DNA of 61,229 nucleotides from Arenibacter latericius DSM 15913 (GCF_000424985.1 NZ_AUKX01000035.1:1-61229); one strand, 5' to 3'; counted from the stretch's first letter, positions 46,694-57,024 are shown. The notes: generated by a model from the letters alone, not told the origin. Numbers and translations: made by a program.

Positions 46694-47410
46694 ATGAATA
46701 AAAAGATTCTCTTAGAAGATTTAGGCAATAGGGATTATAAGGAAACCTGGGACTATCAGGAAGAGCTATTTAAATCTATAATCGACTTAAAGGTAAAGAA
46801 TAGAAGGGAAGAGGCCGAACAGGAAACTCCTAACCATTTTTTATTTGTAGAACACCCTCATGTGTACACCTTGGGGAAAAGTGGGGACATTAGTAACCTA
46901 TTAGTAGATGAAGCCTATTTGGCAGAGAAAGGTGCTACTTTTTACAAGATAAACAGAGGAGGGGATATTACATATCATGGACCGGGTCAGGTTGTAGGCT
47001 ACCCTATTCTAGATCTAGATAATTTTTTTACCGATATTCATAAATATCTGCGACTATTAGAGGATATGATAATTCTCACTTTGGCAGAATATGGTATAAA
47101 AGGGGAGCGATCTGAAGGAGAGACTGGAGTTTGGATTGATGTAGGCACTCCCTTTGTTCGTAAAATATGTGCCATGGGTGTACGTGCTAGTCGTTGGGTG
47201 ACCATGCACGGATTTGCTCTAAATGTTAATACCGATTTAGGATATTTTGACTTAATGATTCCGTGTGGGATTAGGGGCAAGGCCGTAACATCTTTAAACG
47301 TAGAATTAGGAGTGAAGGAAGTAGATACGGAAGAAGTGAAAGAAAAACTATTAAAACATTTTTCTGCCCTTTTTGAAGCAGAATTTCAACTTGCATATAA
47401 TAAGGTATAA
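46694..47410 (+). CDS. lipB: Octanoyltransferase
   Basis: LipB moves octanoyl groups from acyl carrier protein to lipoyl domains. This 238-aa protein has HPHVYTLGKSG, then NRGGDITYHGPGQVVGYPI, RKICAMGVRASRWVTMHGFALNVNTDL and IPCGIRGKAVTSL. The last two hold the Lys and the Cys of the LipB active site. ATG 46694 is chosen over an upstream TTG because of the promoter box. A hairpin terminator follows at 47418. Confidence 0.95.
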   Translation: MNKKILLEDLGNRDYKETWDYQEELFKSIIDLKVKNRREEAEQETPNHFLFVEHPHVYTLGKSGDISNLLVDEAYLAEKGATFYKINRGGDITYHGPGQVVGYPILDLDNFFTDIHKYLRLLEDMIILTLAEYGIKGERSEGETGVWIDVGTPFVRKICAMGVRASRWVTMHGFALNVNTDLGYFDLMIPCGIRGKAVTSLNVELGVKEVDTEEVKEKLLKHFSALFEAEFQLAYNKV

Positions 47411-47417
47411 AGAAAAA

Positions 47418-47445
47418 AACCGAGACTTAAATCTCGGTTCTTATT
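47418..47445 (+). terminator. Intrinsic terminator of lipB
   Basis: A perfect 8-bp stem (47418-47425/47432-47439) with a 6-base loop and a short T-rich tail begins 8 bases after the lipB stop. Confidence 0.8.
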
Positions 47446-47534
47446 TGTTTAGTTGGGTTTGAAGGTCTCGACACTTAGGTCGCTTTGTAATTATTGTTTT
47501 CTCCCCAATGTTTCATAGGATATCTATTTTAGGA

Positions 47535-48233
47535 CTATTGGTTGTATTTAGTAAGCTCCATCTGGCTACTTAAAGCCCCTTTTTTATTATACATTTCTTG
47601 TTTTACCATTCCTATGCCTTCTGCTAGCCATATTTTAGAGCGCATGTTTTGCTTTACACCCATGGTCTCAGAAAGGTTGTCTTCAGTTAGAACATAACAA
47701 TCAAAAGTCCCAGCAGGAGTAGTGATACTCTCTTTTTTCTCTACCTTTCTATTCGTTTGGTCTACCCTCATGGTCATATTCATCCCAGTCATCTTAATAT
47801 TTACGGTTACATTGGCATCTTTTAATTCTTGGCCTACGCTTAAGCTATTGGGGATGTCAATATCAGTACCAGAAATATCCATTTCCATTCCCATATCGGT
47901 GTATTGCTTTATCATTTGGGATGGAACAAGTGAATTGTAGTCTATTTTAACACCATCTCCCGTACAGCTGAATTTAAAATCGGAAACCATAACTTCCTTG
48001 CCCTTCTTGTCGGTAAATTTCATATTCATAGTTGCTATGGTAGTCCCTCCAGAGTTTGATACCTCTTTAACGTAATAATCAGTAGTGCCGTCTGGCTTAC
48101 CTTTTCTATCGCTCATAGTGTATTGAAAACTTACACCTTCTTCCATGGGATAGAATTTACTGCAATTGTTCTGAGAAAAGCCCAAAAAGGTTATTAACAC
48201 GGAAAACAATATGATGGTATTTCTTTTTTTCAT
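47535..48233 (-). CDS. Exported TapB/DUF3108-like protein
   Basis: A 232-aa exported protein with signal peptide (about 1-20, ending GFSQ) and a beta-rich mature part (EEGVSFQYTMSDRKGKPDGTTDYYVKEV; ITTPAGTFDCYVLTEDNLSETMG; IWLAEGIGMVKQEMYN). This lipocalin-like pattern resembles DUF3108/TapB-like envelope proteins. I use the ATG at 48233 because it precedes the signal peptide; an upstream in-frame ATG is less likely. It lies downstream of the OmpA-like gene on the same strand. Confidence 0.75.
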   Translation of the reverse strand: MKKRNTIILFSVLITFLGFSQNNCSKFYPMEEGVSFQYTMSDRKGKPDGTTDYYVKEVSNSGGTTIATMNMKFTDKKGKEVMVSDFKFSCTGDGVKIDYNSLVPSQMIKQYTDMGMEMDISGTDIDIPNSLSVGQELKDANVTVNIKMTGMNMTMRVDQTNRKVEKKESITTPAGTFDCYVLTEDNLSETMGVKQNMRSKIWLAEGIGMVKQEMYNKKGALSSQMELTKYNQ

Positions 48234-48311
48234 AATTTTAAATGTTAGGTTTAGTGTATAATCTATAATATAGAGCATCAAAAGGTGGAGTTAAATTCGT
48301 TGGCTGTTCGA

Positions 48312-49646
48312 TTAAAATTTTACAAACTCTACTCTTCTGTTTTGTGCTTTGCCAGCGGCAGAGCTATTATCCCCGACGGGTTCAGCTTCACCTTTACCGT
48401 CAATCTGTAACCGACTTTCCGATATTCCGAAATCGTTGCTCAGGGTCTGCTTAACAGAAGCGGCTCTTTTCTTAGATAGTTCAAGGTTAGTAACATCGCT
48501 ACCGTCTGCATCGGTATGACCTATAATCCGTACATTTATTCCCGATTCTTGCTGCAGGGCATCGGCAATTTTTTTTAAGGTGCCATAAGATTCTGGTTTA
48601 ATCTTATCAGATCCGGAATCGAATAAAATTCCTGTTGTTGAAAATTTCCCTTCCTTTAATAATTTGCTGCGAAGGTCCTCGCCGCCTTCTGCCACTTTTA
48701 TATTGGTTATAAAAATAGGTTGATCCTTGTTTTCGCTATTTACATTATGTAAGATAAACTTAACGTGTTTAATTAGACCTGATCCAATAAATCGTGGAAG
48801 GTCTACCAATTTTCGTTCGTTCATCCACATACGATATCGCGTACCATTTACAGCTACAGCCACATGAGAAAGTTGTAGTACCTCATTGCGCACGTCTTTC
48901 ATAACAAAGTTTCTAATAGTATTTTCATTGTTAATGCGATTATTAACGTAAATCCCAGCATCGCTATGTTGGGCTAGGGGAATTCCCATTTCTGCGTAAT
49001 TGGCGCCATGTTTAAAAGAATTGTTATCGTCTAAAAGTAGTGTTAACCGAGAGTTTATACTTGTATTCCTATCGAGTCCAGAGGTGATCATATCAAATTC
49101 AATAGTGAAGTCCTTGGGTAATGTTCCAGGGAGCTCAGGAATAAAAGTAGTCCTATGCGATAATTTTAACCATTTATCGGGACTGTCGTTAAAGGTAACG
49201 ACCTCGCCAGATCCATTGGTGTTCCATTTGGCAGGAAAATCACCAACATTATCCACCGAGAAATCGTCGTAAAGTAACACTCTATCCCCAGCAACAAATT
49301 CGTAATTAGTATAGAACTTTAGTGTTTTGGAGCCTTCATTTACCTCACTGGATGAATGATTTGTTCCTGCCGAGGTATTTTCATTTGGGGAAGTGTTTCC
49401 TTCTTGGGTTATTGGTGGATTGGTTTCAGGGTTAGGAGCCTTGGTTCCAGGTTCTAAAACGTCATCTAAAGCTTCATCTGTTTTTTTGCTGACTTCCCTA
49501 TCTACGCGACGTTCAACAGTGCGTTCTGCAGCTTTTTCGGCTACTTTGCCTAGTTTTTTTAAAAATTGAGCATTGGTTGGATTGGTAAATGAAAAAAGTA
49601 ATAAACAGCAAAAAGCTGTTTTTGGTATAAACACTCTAAGTTGCAT
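48312..49646 (-). CDS. OmpA family protein with jelly-roll-like domain
   Basis: A 444-aa exported protein. A signal peptide (about 1-27) is followed by a charged coiled region (about 30-65), a Thr/Asn/Pro-rich linker, and a ~210-residue domain resembling a LamG or concanavalin-like jelly roll (VLLYDDFSVDNVGDFPAKW). The C-terminal OmpA peptidoglycan-binding domain (about 335-444) has the GHTDADGSDVTNLELSKKRA motif. It anchors the outer membrane to peptidoglycan. The middle domain suggests ligand or sugar binding, which is inferred. Confidence 0.88.
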   Translation of the reverse strand: MQLRVFIPKTAFCCLLLFSFTNPTNAQFLKKLGKVAEKAAERTVERRVDREVSKKTDEALDDVLEPGTKAPNPETNPPITQEGNTSPNENTSAGTNHSSSEVNEGSKTLKFYTNYEFVAGDRVLLYDDFSVDNVGDFPAKWNTNGSGEVVTFNDSPDKWLKLSHRTTFIPELPGTLPKDFTIEFDMITSGLDRNTSINSRLTLLLDDNNSFKHGANYAEMGIPLAQHSDAGIYVNNRINNENTIRNFVMKDVRNEVLQLSHVAVAVNGTRYRMWMNERKLVDLPRFIGSGLIKHVKFILHNVNSENKDQPIFITNIKVAEGGEDLRSKLLKEGKFSTTGILFDSGSDKIKPESYGTLKKIADALQQESGINVRIIGHTDADGSDVTNLELSKKRAASVKQTLSNDFGISESRLQIDGKGEAEPVGDNSSAAGKAQNRRVEFVKF

Positions 49647-50097
49647 AATTTTTAATTTTATTGGTTCTTATAATTTTATGACAGGCGTCATACTTCTTTT
49701 AAAAATAAGGATATAGATAGATTTAATTAAATAGACTGTATGTAATGCACGATTTATTGTACTAATTGCATGATTAACAAAAAAGTAAGTTTTATATTTC
49801 AATTTAAAGTAAGTGAAGACTTACATTTTGCTGATTTGTAAGCTCTTATCAGAGGAATCTTTGGAGGTGGTAACTTTAGTAATATTCTTTTAATTACTAC
49901 GTTGTTTGGATAAAAAAGGACAGATCGCTATAGGAAAATATTTATTTTAAAGCGTATAACAGTTCGTTTTTTGCTTTGTGGCTGTTAAGGGAGAAATAGT
50001 TTTCTCTACACTTTAAAAGTAACCTAAAGGAATTTGTTAAGAAGTAGACAGGTATGGCAAATCCCTAATACCTTTTTAATGCGTCTTGTTAAAATCA
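49647..50097. other. Noncoding gap, nothing recognised
   Basis: About 450 AT-rich bases upstream of the OmpA-like gene. No gene, TAnnTTTG box or strong repeat was seen. Confidence 0.35.
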
Positions 50098-50131
50098 CTT
50101 GGGCTAGGTAATACAGTTTGCCTAGCCCAAG
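50098..50131 (-). terminator. Intrinsic terminator of the 819-aa lipoprotein gene
   Basis: A perfect 11-bp stem (50098-50108/50121-50131) lies 8 bases after the lipoprotein stop on the minus strand, followed by a T-rich stretch. Confidence 0.8.
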
Positions 50132-50138
50132 GATTGTT

Positions 50139-52598
50139 TTAATTTATTCTATAAACAATAATAGAATTATTTTGGTCTTTAGCAACCAATTCTAATTTAT
50201 GATCGTTATCCATATCACTGAGGTCTATAAGCGAACTACCCGGTACAGGAAAGTCGGAAATGGGTTTTGCCTGACTGTCGAATAAATATATCTTTTGGTT
50301 CTGAATATCGGTAACGCTGACATATATTTTATCGTTTAGGTAGAATATTCTAGGCTTAGAGTACATCCCTAACTCTAATTCAACCTTCTTCCCTCTTATA
50401 GATAATTCATTGTCATTCATAATTACCATAGTGTTGCTAGTAGCATCAATACCATGATCTGCCAATAAATTTAGGTTGGCCGAACTCATTTTTCCATTTT
50501 GATCTATTTGGTACAGTCGGCCTTCGGTATCAGTCAACGTAAACTTGTTTTTGTGGACGCGTACTTCATTGTCAGAAAAGGCAATATTTTCTTTCACTGG
50601 GATTCGTGTTGTTCCAGTTCTCGATAAGATATTCAGTTTCCCGCCCTCTTCTTTAAAGACTAGATAGTCCTTTCTTCCTATTCTAAAATGTTTGGCGATA
50701 CCTTGAATGGCTTGGTCGGCCTGCTTAAATTTAAACCCAGAAACTATCTTCCCTTGTCTATTATACATATAAATCTTATTGCCGTGGGATAACACAAATC
50801 TATAATCTTTTCTTCGTTCATAATCAAACACAGCTAAGGGATTTAAAATACCTCCTTCATAAGAAAATGAGAATGGGGGTACTTCTTTTCCATTTCTGTC
50901 TAGGATTAAAAATTGATTGTCAGTTGTAAAAGCCAATTGTAAGCGTCCGTTCTTATATAAGTCAACTTGTTCTATGCGACCTTGTATTCTACCATTAAGC
51001 TGTTTTTTCCATAATATTTTACCATCCGTAGAAATAAGATAGAGTTTGTTTTGTTGGTCTTGGACTACTATTTCTTCTTTGTTGGTATGGTGGTTTTTTA
51101 CAAATTGAGGAACTGTAGCAACTTCACTATCCAACGTAAGAGTAAATAGTGGAGTGGTTTTATTCATAGAAGTTTCGTGAGCAATTTTTTGGAATAAGAT
51201 ATTAGTGTGATGAAAATGGTCTTCCGAAACCATTTGTGCAGCAAATGAATATTCTGAAAGTTCCTTGGTCTTAACTTTCTGGGTTATTTCTTTTGAAAAA
51301 TAGTGATCTAAATAATATTCTATTCCGCTGGCGTTGGCAACAAATAGTATGGTAGATTCATCTGCCAATTGTTCTTTAGCTGTTTTGTAGGTAGCCGTTT
51401 TGTTAAAAGTGGCGTTATTTTTATAATTAGCGATAATGGTTTTTAAGCTTTCCGCCGAGCTGCCAAATACAAACGCATTCTCTATAATGGTGTAAAAGTT
51501 TGCAGAATAGTTTTTTATAAGAGGATCAAAATAAAGATTTAAAAAGTCGTTCTTGGAAAGAGTAACAATCTCATGACCTTGGTATTCTTCCGCGCTCGTC
51601 TTTATATCATCAAAATATTTGTGAATCTTCTCCGATCCATTAGTGTATAACAAAACAGATAGATCTCCTTTTAAATGGATTAAGCCTATTTCTTCAACGG
51701 CATCAAAAGTATTGTCGATTAAAATAGACCTGTCTAAGTGCTTTTTTTGATTGCTAGCGAAGGCACTATAATCATCAAAAGTATAAGATAGTATTGCCTC
51801 CGCGGCCATAGGTGCCAGGCTAGGGGTTCTGTTAACAAGTGCATGGGTGTTCCTAAATAGATCGCTAACTTTTGGAGTAGTTTCGTTGGCTGTGATTATT
51901 CCATTTAGTTTTATATGATCTTTGTTGGATTTAAAATCTATATAAACCCATTCTGTAAATTTAGAAATATCCACATTCACCCCATCGGCCAAAATGCTAG
52001 AGAGTAGCGAAGTGCTTTTTTTTGTGTTTATAAAGATATTGGCACTACTTTCATTATTGGTAACTTCATTTAGTTTATTGAGCGATGGATTTATGCTTAA
52101 GTTCTTTTCCTTGCGAAGCAAATTTTCTAATAACATCTTAGCAGAGCTGATGATGATTTTGTTGTTAAGCTCTATAGAAAAGAAGGTGTTATCTTCAATA
52201 CTATACTTTTCAATGGTTTGTCCTTCATATGTAATTTGCTCTACCGTTTTATCAGTAGCTTCTTCTAAGTTAAAGAGTTCACTGGAATAATGCGTTACGT
52301 ATAGGATTTCAAAATTTCCCTTTCCTAATTCTACAAAGGCAAGGACGCTTTCCATATCGGTCTGGAGGTAATCTAGGGGTTGTATCTTCTTTACAATAGA
52401 AGAATACGTTTTAGTGGGAGCAAAAGATTTTAACAGGTCATTGTCTCCTAAATCACTAGAAAAGGCCGTCTTGTCATTTATTTTAATAATAACCGCACTA
52501 TTTTGAGGAACATAAGACAATAGGGGGGACGTTATACTTTTCTCTTTAGTACAACCAATAAAGAATAATAAGGAAACAATTGCTAATTTTAATTTCAT
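50139..52598 (-). CDS. Large lipoprotein with beta-propeller-like C-terminus
   Basis: An 819-aa lipoprotein (lipobox FIGC, C16). The N-terminal ~480 residues resemble DUF3352-like exported domains. The C-terminal ~300 residues hold short repeated strand blocks (LYLISTDGKILWKKQLNGRIQ; FLILDRNGKEV; IYMYNRQGKIVSGF) like a WD or PQQ-type beta propeller. I choose the ATG at 52598, directly before the signal. It lies just after rnhB on the same strand, 47 bases away. I cannot name a function. Confidence 0.75.
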   Translation of the reverse strand: MKLKLAIVSLLFFIGCTKEKSITSPLLSYVPQNSAVIIKINDKTAFSSDLGDNDLLKSFAPTKTYSSIVKKIQPLDYLQTDMESVLAFVELGKGNFEILYVTHYSSELFNLEEATDKTVEQITYEGQTIEKYSIEDNTFFSIELNNKIIISSAKMLLENLLRKEKNLSINPSLNKLNEVTNNESSANIFINTKKSTSLLSSILADGVNVDISKFTEWVYIDFKSNKDHIKLNGIITANETTPKVSDLFRNTHALVNRTPSLAPMAAEAILSYTFDDYSAFASNQKKHLDRSILIDNTFDAVEEIGLIHLKGDLSVLLYTNGSEKIHKYFDDIKTSAEEYQGHEIVTLSKNDFLNLYFDPLIKNYSANFYTIIENAFVFGSSAESLKTIIANYKNNATFNKTATYKTAKEQLADESTILFVANASGIEYYLDHYFSKEITQKVKTKELSEYSFAAQMVSEDHFHHTNILFQKIAHETSMNKTTPLFTLTLDSEVATVPQFVKNHHTNKEEIVVQDQQNKLYLISTDGKILWKKQLNGRIQGRIEQVDLYKNGRLQLAFTTDNQFLILDRNGKEVPPFSFSYEGGILNPLAVFDYERRKDYRFVLSHGNKIYMYNRQGKIVSGFKFKQADQAIQGIAKHFRIGRKDYLVFKEEGGKLNILSRTGTTRIPVKENIAFSDNEVRVHKNKFTLTDTEGRLYQIDQNGKMSSANLNLLADHGIDATSNTMVIMNDNELSIRGKKVELELGMYSKPRIFYLNDKIYVSVTDIQNQKIYLFDSQAKPISDFPVPGSSLIDLSDMDNDHKLELVAKDQNNSIIVYRIN

Positions 52599-52613
52599 AG
52601 AAAGAACTTTGCG

Positions 52614-52621
52614 CAAAAATA
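52614..52621 (-). promoter_or_regulatory. TAnnTTTG promoter box of the lipoprotein gene
   Basis: TATTTTTG on the minus strand lies 15 bases before the ATG, which supports that start and a separate transcript from rnhB. Confidence 0.5.
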
Positions 52622-52645
52622 GGATTTTTAAATATCAGGATTTAG

Positions 52646-53224
52646 TTAGTCCGTTATGAGTCGGAACGATTTTCGGTGGTATTTGGTTATTCCATACTTT
52701 TTTATTGCTTCCCGGTGTTCTGCTGTTGGGTAGCCTTTGTTTTTATTCCAATTGTACATGGGGAATTCCAAATGTATTTCTTCCATATATTGGTCTCTTG
52801 CTGTTTTAGCTAAAACCGAGGCAGCTGCAATACTTTGGAATTTGGCATCTCCTTTAACAATACAGGCAAAAGGGATATCCTTGTATGGTTTAAACCTATT
52901 ACCATCTATAATTATAAATTCAGGAGGTAATTTTAATTGGTCTAGTGCTTTGTGCATAGCCAAAAAAGAGGCGTTTAAAATATTGACATCGTCAATCTCT
53001 CCCGGAAAAATATGTGCAATACCATAACTTATTGCATTAGCCTCTATAGTAGGCTTGATGAGATCTCTTTTTTTGGGGGTTAACAATTTAGAGTCGTTTA
53101 AGGTGTCGTTGGAATAATTTGGCGGCAATATTACTGCCGCAGCAGTTACCGGTCCTGCAAGACAACCTCTTCCGGCCTCATCCGTCCCCGCTTCAAGAGA
53201 AGTGGTGTAATAGGGTTTTAGCAT
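52646..53224 (-). CDS. rnhB: Ribonuclease HII
   Basis: RNase HII cuts RNA in RNA-DNA hybrids and removes single ribonucleotides from DNA. The 192-aa protein has the catalytic D15 and E16 in GTDEAGRG, then IIIDGNRF and [17 protein letters not shown]. Length is typical for the short bacterial form. Flavobacteria commonly place it near envelope genes, so the adjacent lipoprotein need not be functionally linked. Confidence 0.95.
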   Translation of the reverse strand: MLKPYYTTSLEAGTDEAGRGCLAGPVTAAAVILPPNYSNDTLNDSKLLTPKKRDLIKPTIEANAISYGIAHIFPGEIDDVNILNASFLAMHKALDQLKLPPEFIIIDGNRFKPYKDIPFACIVKGDAKFQSIAAASVLAKTARDQYMEEIHLEFPMYNWNKNKGYPTAEHREAIKKYGITKYHRKSFRLITD

Positions 53225-53749
53225 TTATGAATTATGTTCTATTATGTTTATATAAATCCGTCGTTAGGTCTTGGCTTTATAAACCAATTTAACCTTTTAG
53301 TACTCCCTTATTTTAACTCCAATGCCAAATATAAAAATTTAAAAAAAGGAATAGCAAGTTTGCTTAACCTTCAGTTGACTAATTGATTATTGTGTCTACT
53401 CTAAATGAACAGTGTTTGTTTAAGAATTAGAATCCTACCTCAGTAAAAGGGGTGGAATGTTGGTAGTATTTTGTAGGAAGATATTAAGCTGTCGGAAATT
53501 GTAAAGGTTAAAAAGTTATGAGTGATGCCCACAATCCTAAGGCAGTGTGTCTGATGTCAACCTATTCTATATTACATTGTTATCTAATACTGTTAAAAAT
53601 TTGATTATTTGATAAAAACACATCATTATTTTAACATATCAAAATTATAATGTTAAAAAAAATATCAAATTCTTTTATTTATTCCTAAATTATATGAATC
53701 TTTCAATGGGTTTCTCCTGTTGTAGGTGGTTAACTCTTAAAATAAAGGT
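53225..53749. other. Noncoding stretch upstream of susC
   Basis: This 525-base gap must hold the susC promoter. No TAnnTTTG box stands out. It contains a 9-12-9 inverted repeat at 53629-53658 and two direct copies of TGTTAAAAA (53591-53599, 53651-53659). No gene is visible. Confidence 0.45.
53629..53658 (+). promoter_or_regulatory. 9-12-9 dyad upstream of susC, candidate operator
   Basis: TTTTAACAT (53629-53637) and ATGTTAAAA (53650-53658) are perfect inverted repeats with a 12-base spacer, about 92 bases before susC. It is AT-rich, so some chance similarity is expected. Confidence 0.35.
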
Positions 53750-56700
53750 ATGAAATCAAAACTAACTTGGATTATAGCTCCTATCATGGGGCTATTAATG
53801 AGTTTTTCCTATTCTCAGGAAAAAACAATTTCCGGTACTGTGTCCGATCAGAGTGGGCAGCCCCTACCTGGGGTTAATATTGTGGTACAAGGAACTACCA
53901 CTGGTACCCAGACCGATTTTGATGGTAACTATACTATAGAAGGTGAAGTGGGGCAGACGTTGTTGTTCAGTTTTATTGGACAAAAAAGCGTTTCCAAACT
54001 TATTGGGGCTTCATCTGTAATAGACGTTACCATGGAAGAAGATACAGAGGCGTTAGAAGAGGTAGTAGTAACTGCATTGGGTATTTCGCGGGATAAAAAA
54101 TCCTTGGGATATTCTACACAAGAAGTGCAGGGGGAAGATTTAAATACGGTAAAGAGCGGGAATTTTGTAAATGCGCTCTCTGGGAAAGCTTCGGGTATTC
54201 AGATTAAAAAGAATAACAACTTAGGAGGGTCTACCAATGTGGTGATTAGGGGAAATGCCTCCTTAACTGGTAGCAATCAGGCTTTATTCGTTATAGATGG
54301 TGTTCCTGTAAATAATACAAATACCAATTCTAAATATCAAGGTCAAGCAAGTGGTAACTATTATGATTATGGAAATACTGCTGCAGATATAAATCCAGAT
54401 GATATTGAGACGGTAAACGTGTTAAAAGGGGCGGCCGCTTCTGCCCTTTATGGATCTAGGGCTGCAAATGGGGTTATAATGATTACCACCAAAAAAGGAA
54501 AACAAGCACAAGGAATGGGGGTTACTATTAACTCTGGTATAACAATAGGCTCTATTGATAAAAGTACATTTGCTAAATATCAAAATCAATATGGAGCAGG
54601 TTACGGAGCATATTACGATGGTCCTGGTGGTTTTTGGTATGAAGAAGATGTTACTGGCGATGGAAATGATGATCAAGTGGTGGTTTATACCGAAGATGGT
54701 TCTTATGGAGCTCCTTTCGATTCAAATTTAATGGTGTATCAATGGGATTCATTTGATCCGGAATCTCCAAATTATAGGAAGGCAACTCCATGGGTGAATG
54801 CTAAAAATGGACCGATAACTTTTTTCGAAACTCCAATCACTACAACTAATTCGGTTGCTTTTGCTAAATCCTACGAGGATGACGGGTCTTTTCGATTAAA
54901 TTATACCAACTTCGATCAGAGTGGAATAATGCCTAATAGCTCTATTAAAAAGCATAATTTTTCTTTAAGCGGATCCTTTAAGCTGTCGGATCGATTAACT
55001 GTTAATGGATATGCGAATTACATTAATACCAAAGCCCACGGGCGTAATTCTACAGGATATAGCGATAACCTTATGAGTAATTTTAAGCAATGGTGGCAGA
55101 CCAATGTCGATCTTAAGGAACAGCGAGAAATTTATTTTGCTACGAGAAGAAATGTTACTTGGAATCCCGCTACTAGTGATGCGGGATCACCGCCAATCTT
55201 TTGGGATAACCCATATTGGACTAGATACGAGAACTATCAAAACGATTCTAGAAATCGTTTCATAGGAAATGTTTCTCTAGATTATGAATTTACAGATTGG
55301 TTAAATTTTACGGCTAGGGTGGCAACAGATACGTATTCTGAAGTGCAAGAAGAGAGAAGAGCCAATGGTAGTGTGCCAACAAGCTTTGGTATTCCCGATA
55401 GCGGTGGAAATAGAGGAAATGTAGATTCAGGTTATGGAAGAAGAAATCTTCAGGTTACGGAGACCAACTACGATTTTATGTTTAATGTTCAAAAGGACAT
55501 TACTGATAATTTAAATTTAAAAGGTATAGTAGGTGTCAATATTAGGAGAAGTGATTTTGAGTCCATCTATTCTGCTACTAGTGGAGGTTTAAGTGTTCCT
55601 AAGCTATATTCTCTTCAAAATAGTACAGGGCCATTAGCACTTCCTGTGGAAAGAGATGAGAAGATTGGCGTGGATGGAATCTATGCAAGCGCATCCTTAG
55701 GGTATAATAGTATGATTTATATAGATGCCACTATAAGGAGAGATCATTCTTCTACCTTACCAGAGGATAATAGTACTTTTTATTATCCCTCCATAGCTAC
55801 TAGCTTTGTTTTTACTAAACTTTTAAACGCAGATTTTGTAAGTTTCGGTAAGCTGAGAGCTAACTATGCGGAAGTGGGTAATAGTGCTCCCTTCGATTTT
55901 CTATACGATACCTATAATGTAAATATACCACCAGGTGCACCTAGTACCTCTGTGGATAATCAAAAGAAGAATCCCAATCTAAAACCTGAGAAAACTAAAA
56001 GCTTTGAAGTTGGATTGGAAATGCGCTTTTTGCGTAATAGGTTGAGTTTTGATGTGGCATATTATAAAACCAATTCCATTGACCAAATTTTTGGGGTGCC
56101 TGTTTCTAGAGCAACCGGTTTTCAAGAAAAGATTTTAAACGCAGGTGAAATTGAAAATAAAGGAGTGGAGGTATCTGTAACAGGAAGCCCTATTAGAACC
56201 GAAGATTTTAATTGGACCGCAAGCGTTAACTGGACACAGAATAAAAATGAAGTAGTAGCATTGGAAGATGGAATTCAAAACCTACAGTTGGGTGATTTCC
56301 AAGGGGGAGTTACCCTAAATGCTGAGGTAGGAAAGCCTTACGGTGTAATACATGGTACAGATTATACCTTCCTTAATGGGCAAAGAGTTGTAGACCCAGA
56401 TAATGGGCAATTTATTAAAACGTCTACTTCCGATCAAACTATTGGAGATACCAACCCAGATTGGTTGATGGGTATTTCCAATAAATTTAGCTATAAAAAT
56501 TTATCTCTTAGCTTTTTGATTGATATACAGCAAGGTGGCAGTATATTTTCGTTGGATCAATATTATGGCCTTGCAACGGGGTTGTATGAGGAGACTGCAT
56601 TTATAAATGACTTAGGGAATCCTGTAAGGAATACCTTGGCCGACGGTGGAGGTTTTATCAATGAAGGTGTGAATCCAGATGGGGCAGCTAACAGCTCAAG

Positions 56701-57013
56701 GATTAGAGCAGATAGGTTTGGTGCACTAGGGTATAGAAGAGGTTTGCCAGATAGAGCTTTTGTTTACGATGCTAGTTATGTGAAGCTTAGAGAAGTTGCG
56801 CTTATTTATAACCTTCCAAGCAAATTGTTAGAAAATACTTTCCTGACGAATGCAAGCTTAAGCGTTATTGGATCTAACCTGTGGATTATTCATAAAAACA
56901 TTCCTCATGAAGATCCAGAAGGTGGTCTGTCTGCAGGTAACTTGCAAGGATATTCTGTTGGTTCATTACCTACCACAAGGGATTTTGGGGTCAATCTTAA
57001 ATTACAATTCTAA
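53750..57013 (+). CDS. SusC/RagA TonB-dependent outer membrane transporter
   Basis: A 1087-aa outer membrane transporter. A signal peptide (1-22) is followed by a carboxypeptidase-like regulatory domain (ISGTVSDQSGQPLPGVNIVVQGTTTGTQTDFDGNY, about 28-105). The SusC plug follows (LEEVVVTALGISRDKKSLGYSTQEV; GKASGIQIKKNNNLGGSTNVVIRGNASL; LKGAAASALYGSRAANGVIMITTKKG) and then a long barrel. It takes up glycan or peptide ligands with its SusD partner, encoded 11 bases downstream. No glycosidase or regulator is nearby, so the ligand is unknown. Confidence 0.96.
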   Translation: MKSKLTWIIAPIMGLLMSFSYSQEKTISGTVSDQSGQPLPGVNIVVQGTTTGTQTDFDGNYTIEGEVGQTLLFSFIGQKSVSKLIGASSVIDVTMEEDTEALEEVVVTALGISRDKKSLGYSTQEVQGEDLNTVKSGNFVNALSGKASGIQIKKNNNLGGSTNVVIRGNASLTGSNQALFVIDGVPVNNTNTNSKYQGQASGNYYDYGNTAADINPDDIETVNVLKGAAASALYGSRAANGVIMITTKKGKQAQGMGVTINSGITIGSIDKSTFAKYQNQYGAGYGAYYDGPGGFWYEEDVTGDGNDDQVVVYTEDGSYGAPFDSNLMVYQWDSFDPESPNYRKATPWVNAKNGPITFFETPITTTNSVAFAKSYEDDGSFRLNYTNFDQSGIMPNSSIKKHNFSLSGSFKLSDRLTVNGYANYINTKAHGRNSTGYSDNLMSNFKQWWQTNVDLKEQREIYFATRRNVTWNPATSDAGSPPIFWDNPYWTRYENYQNDSRNRFIGNVSLDYEFTDWLNFTARVATDTYSEVQEERRANGSVPTSFGIPDSGGNRGNVDSGYGRRNLQVTETNYDFMFNVQKDITDNLNLKGIVGVNIRRSDFESIYSATSGGLSVPKLYSLQNSTGPLALPVERDEKIGVDGIYASASLGYNSMIYIDATIRRDHSSTLPEDNSTFYYPSIATSFVFTKLLNADFVSFGKLRANYAEVGNSAPFDFLYDTYNVNIPPGAPSTSVDNQKKNPNLKPEKTKSFEVGLEMRFLRNRLSFDVAYYKTNSIDQIFGVPVSRATGFQEKILNAGEIENKGVEVSVTGSPIRTEDFNWTASVNWTQNKNEVVALEDGIQNLQLGDFQGGVTLNAEVGKPYGVIHGTDYTFLNGQRVVDPDNGQFIKTSTSDQTIGDTNPDWLMGISNKFSYKNLSLSFLIDIQQGGSIFSLDQYYGLATGLYEETAFINDLGNPVRNTLADGGGFINEGVNPDGAANSSRIRADRFGALGYRRGLPDRAFVYDASYVKLREVALIYNLPSKLLENTFLTNASLSVIGSNLWIIHKNIPHEDPEGGLSAGNLQGYSVGSLPTTRDFGVNLKLQF

Positions 57014-57024
57014 AAATAATAAAG

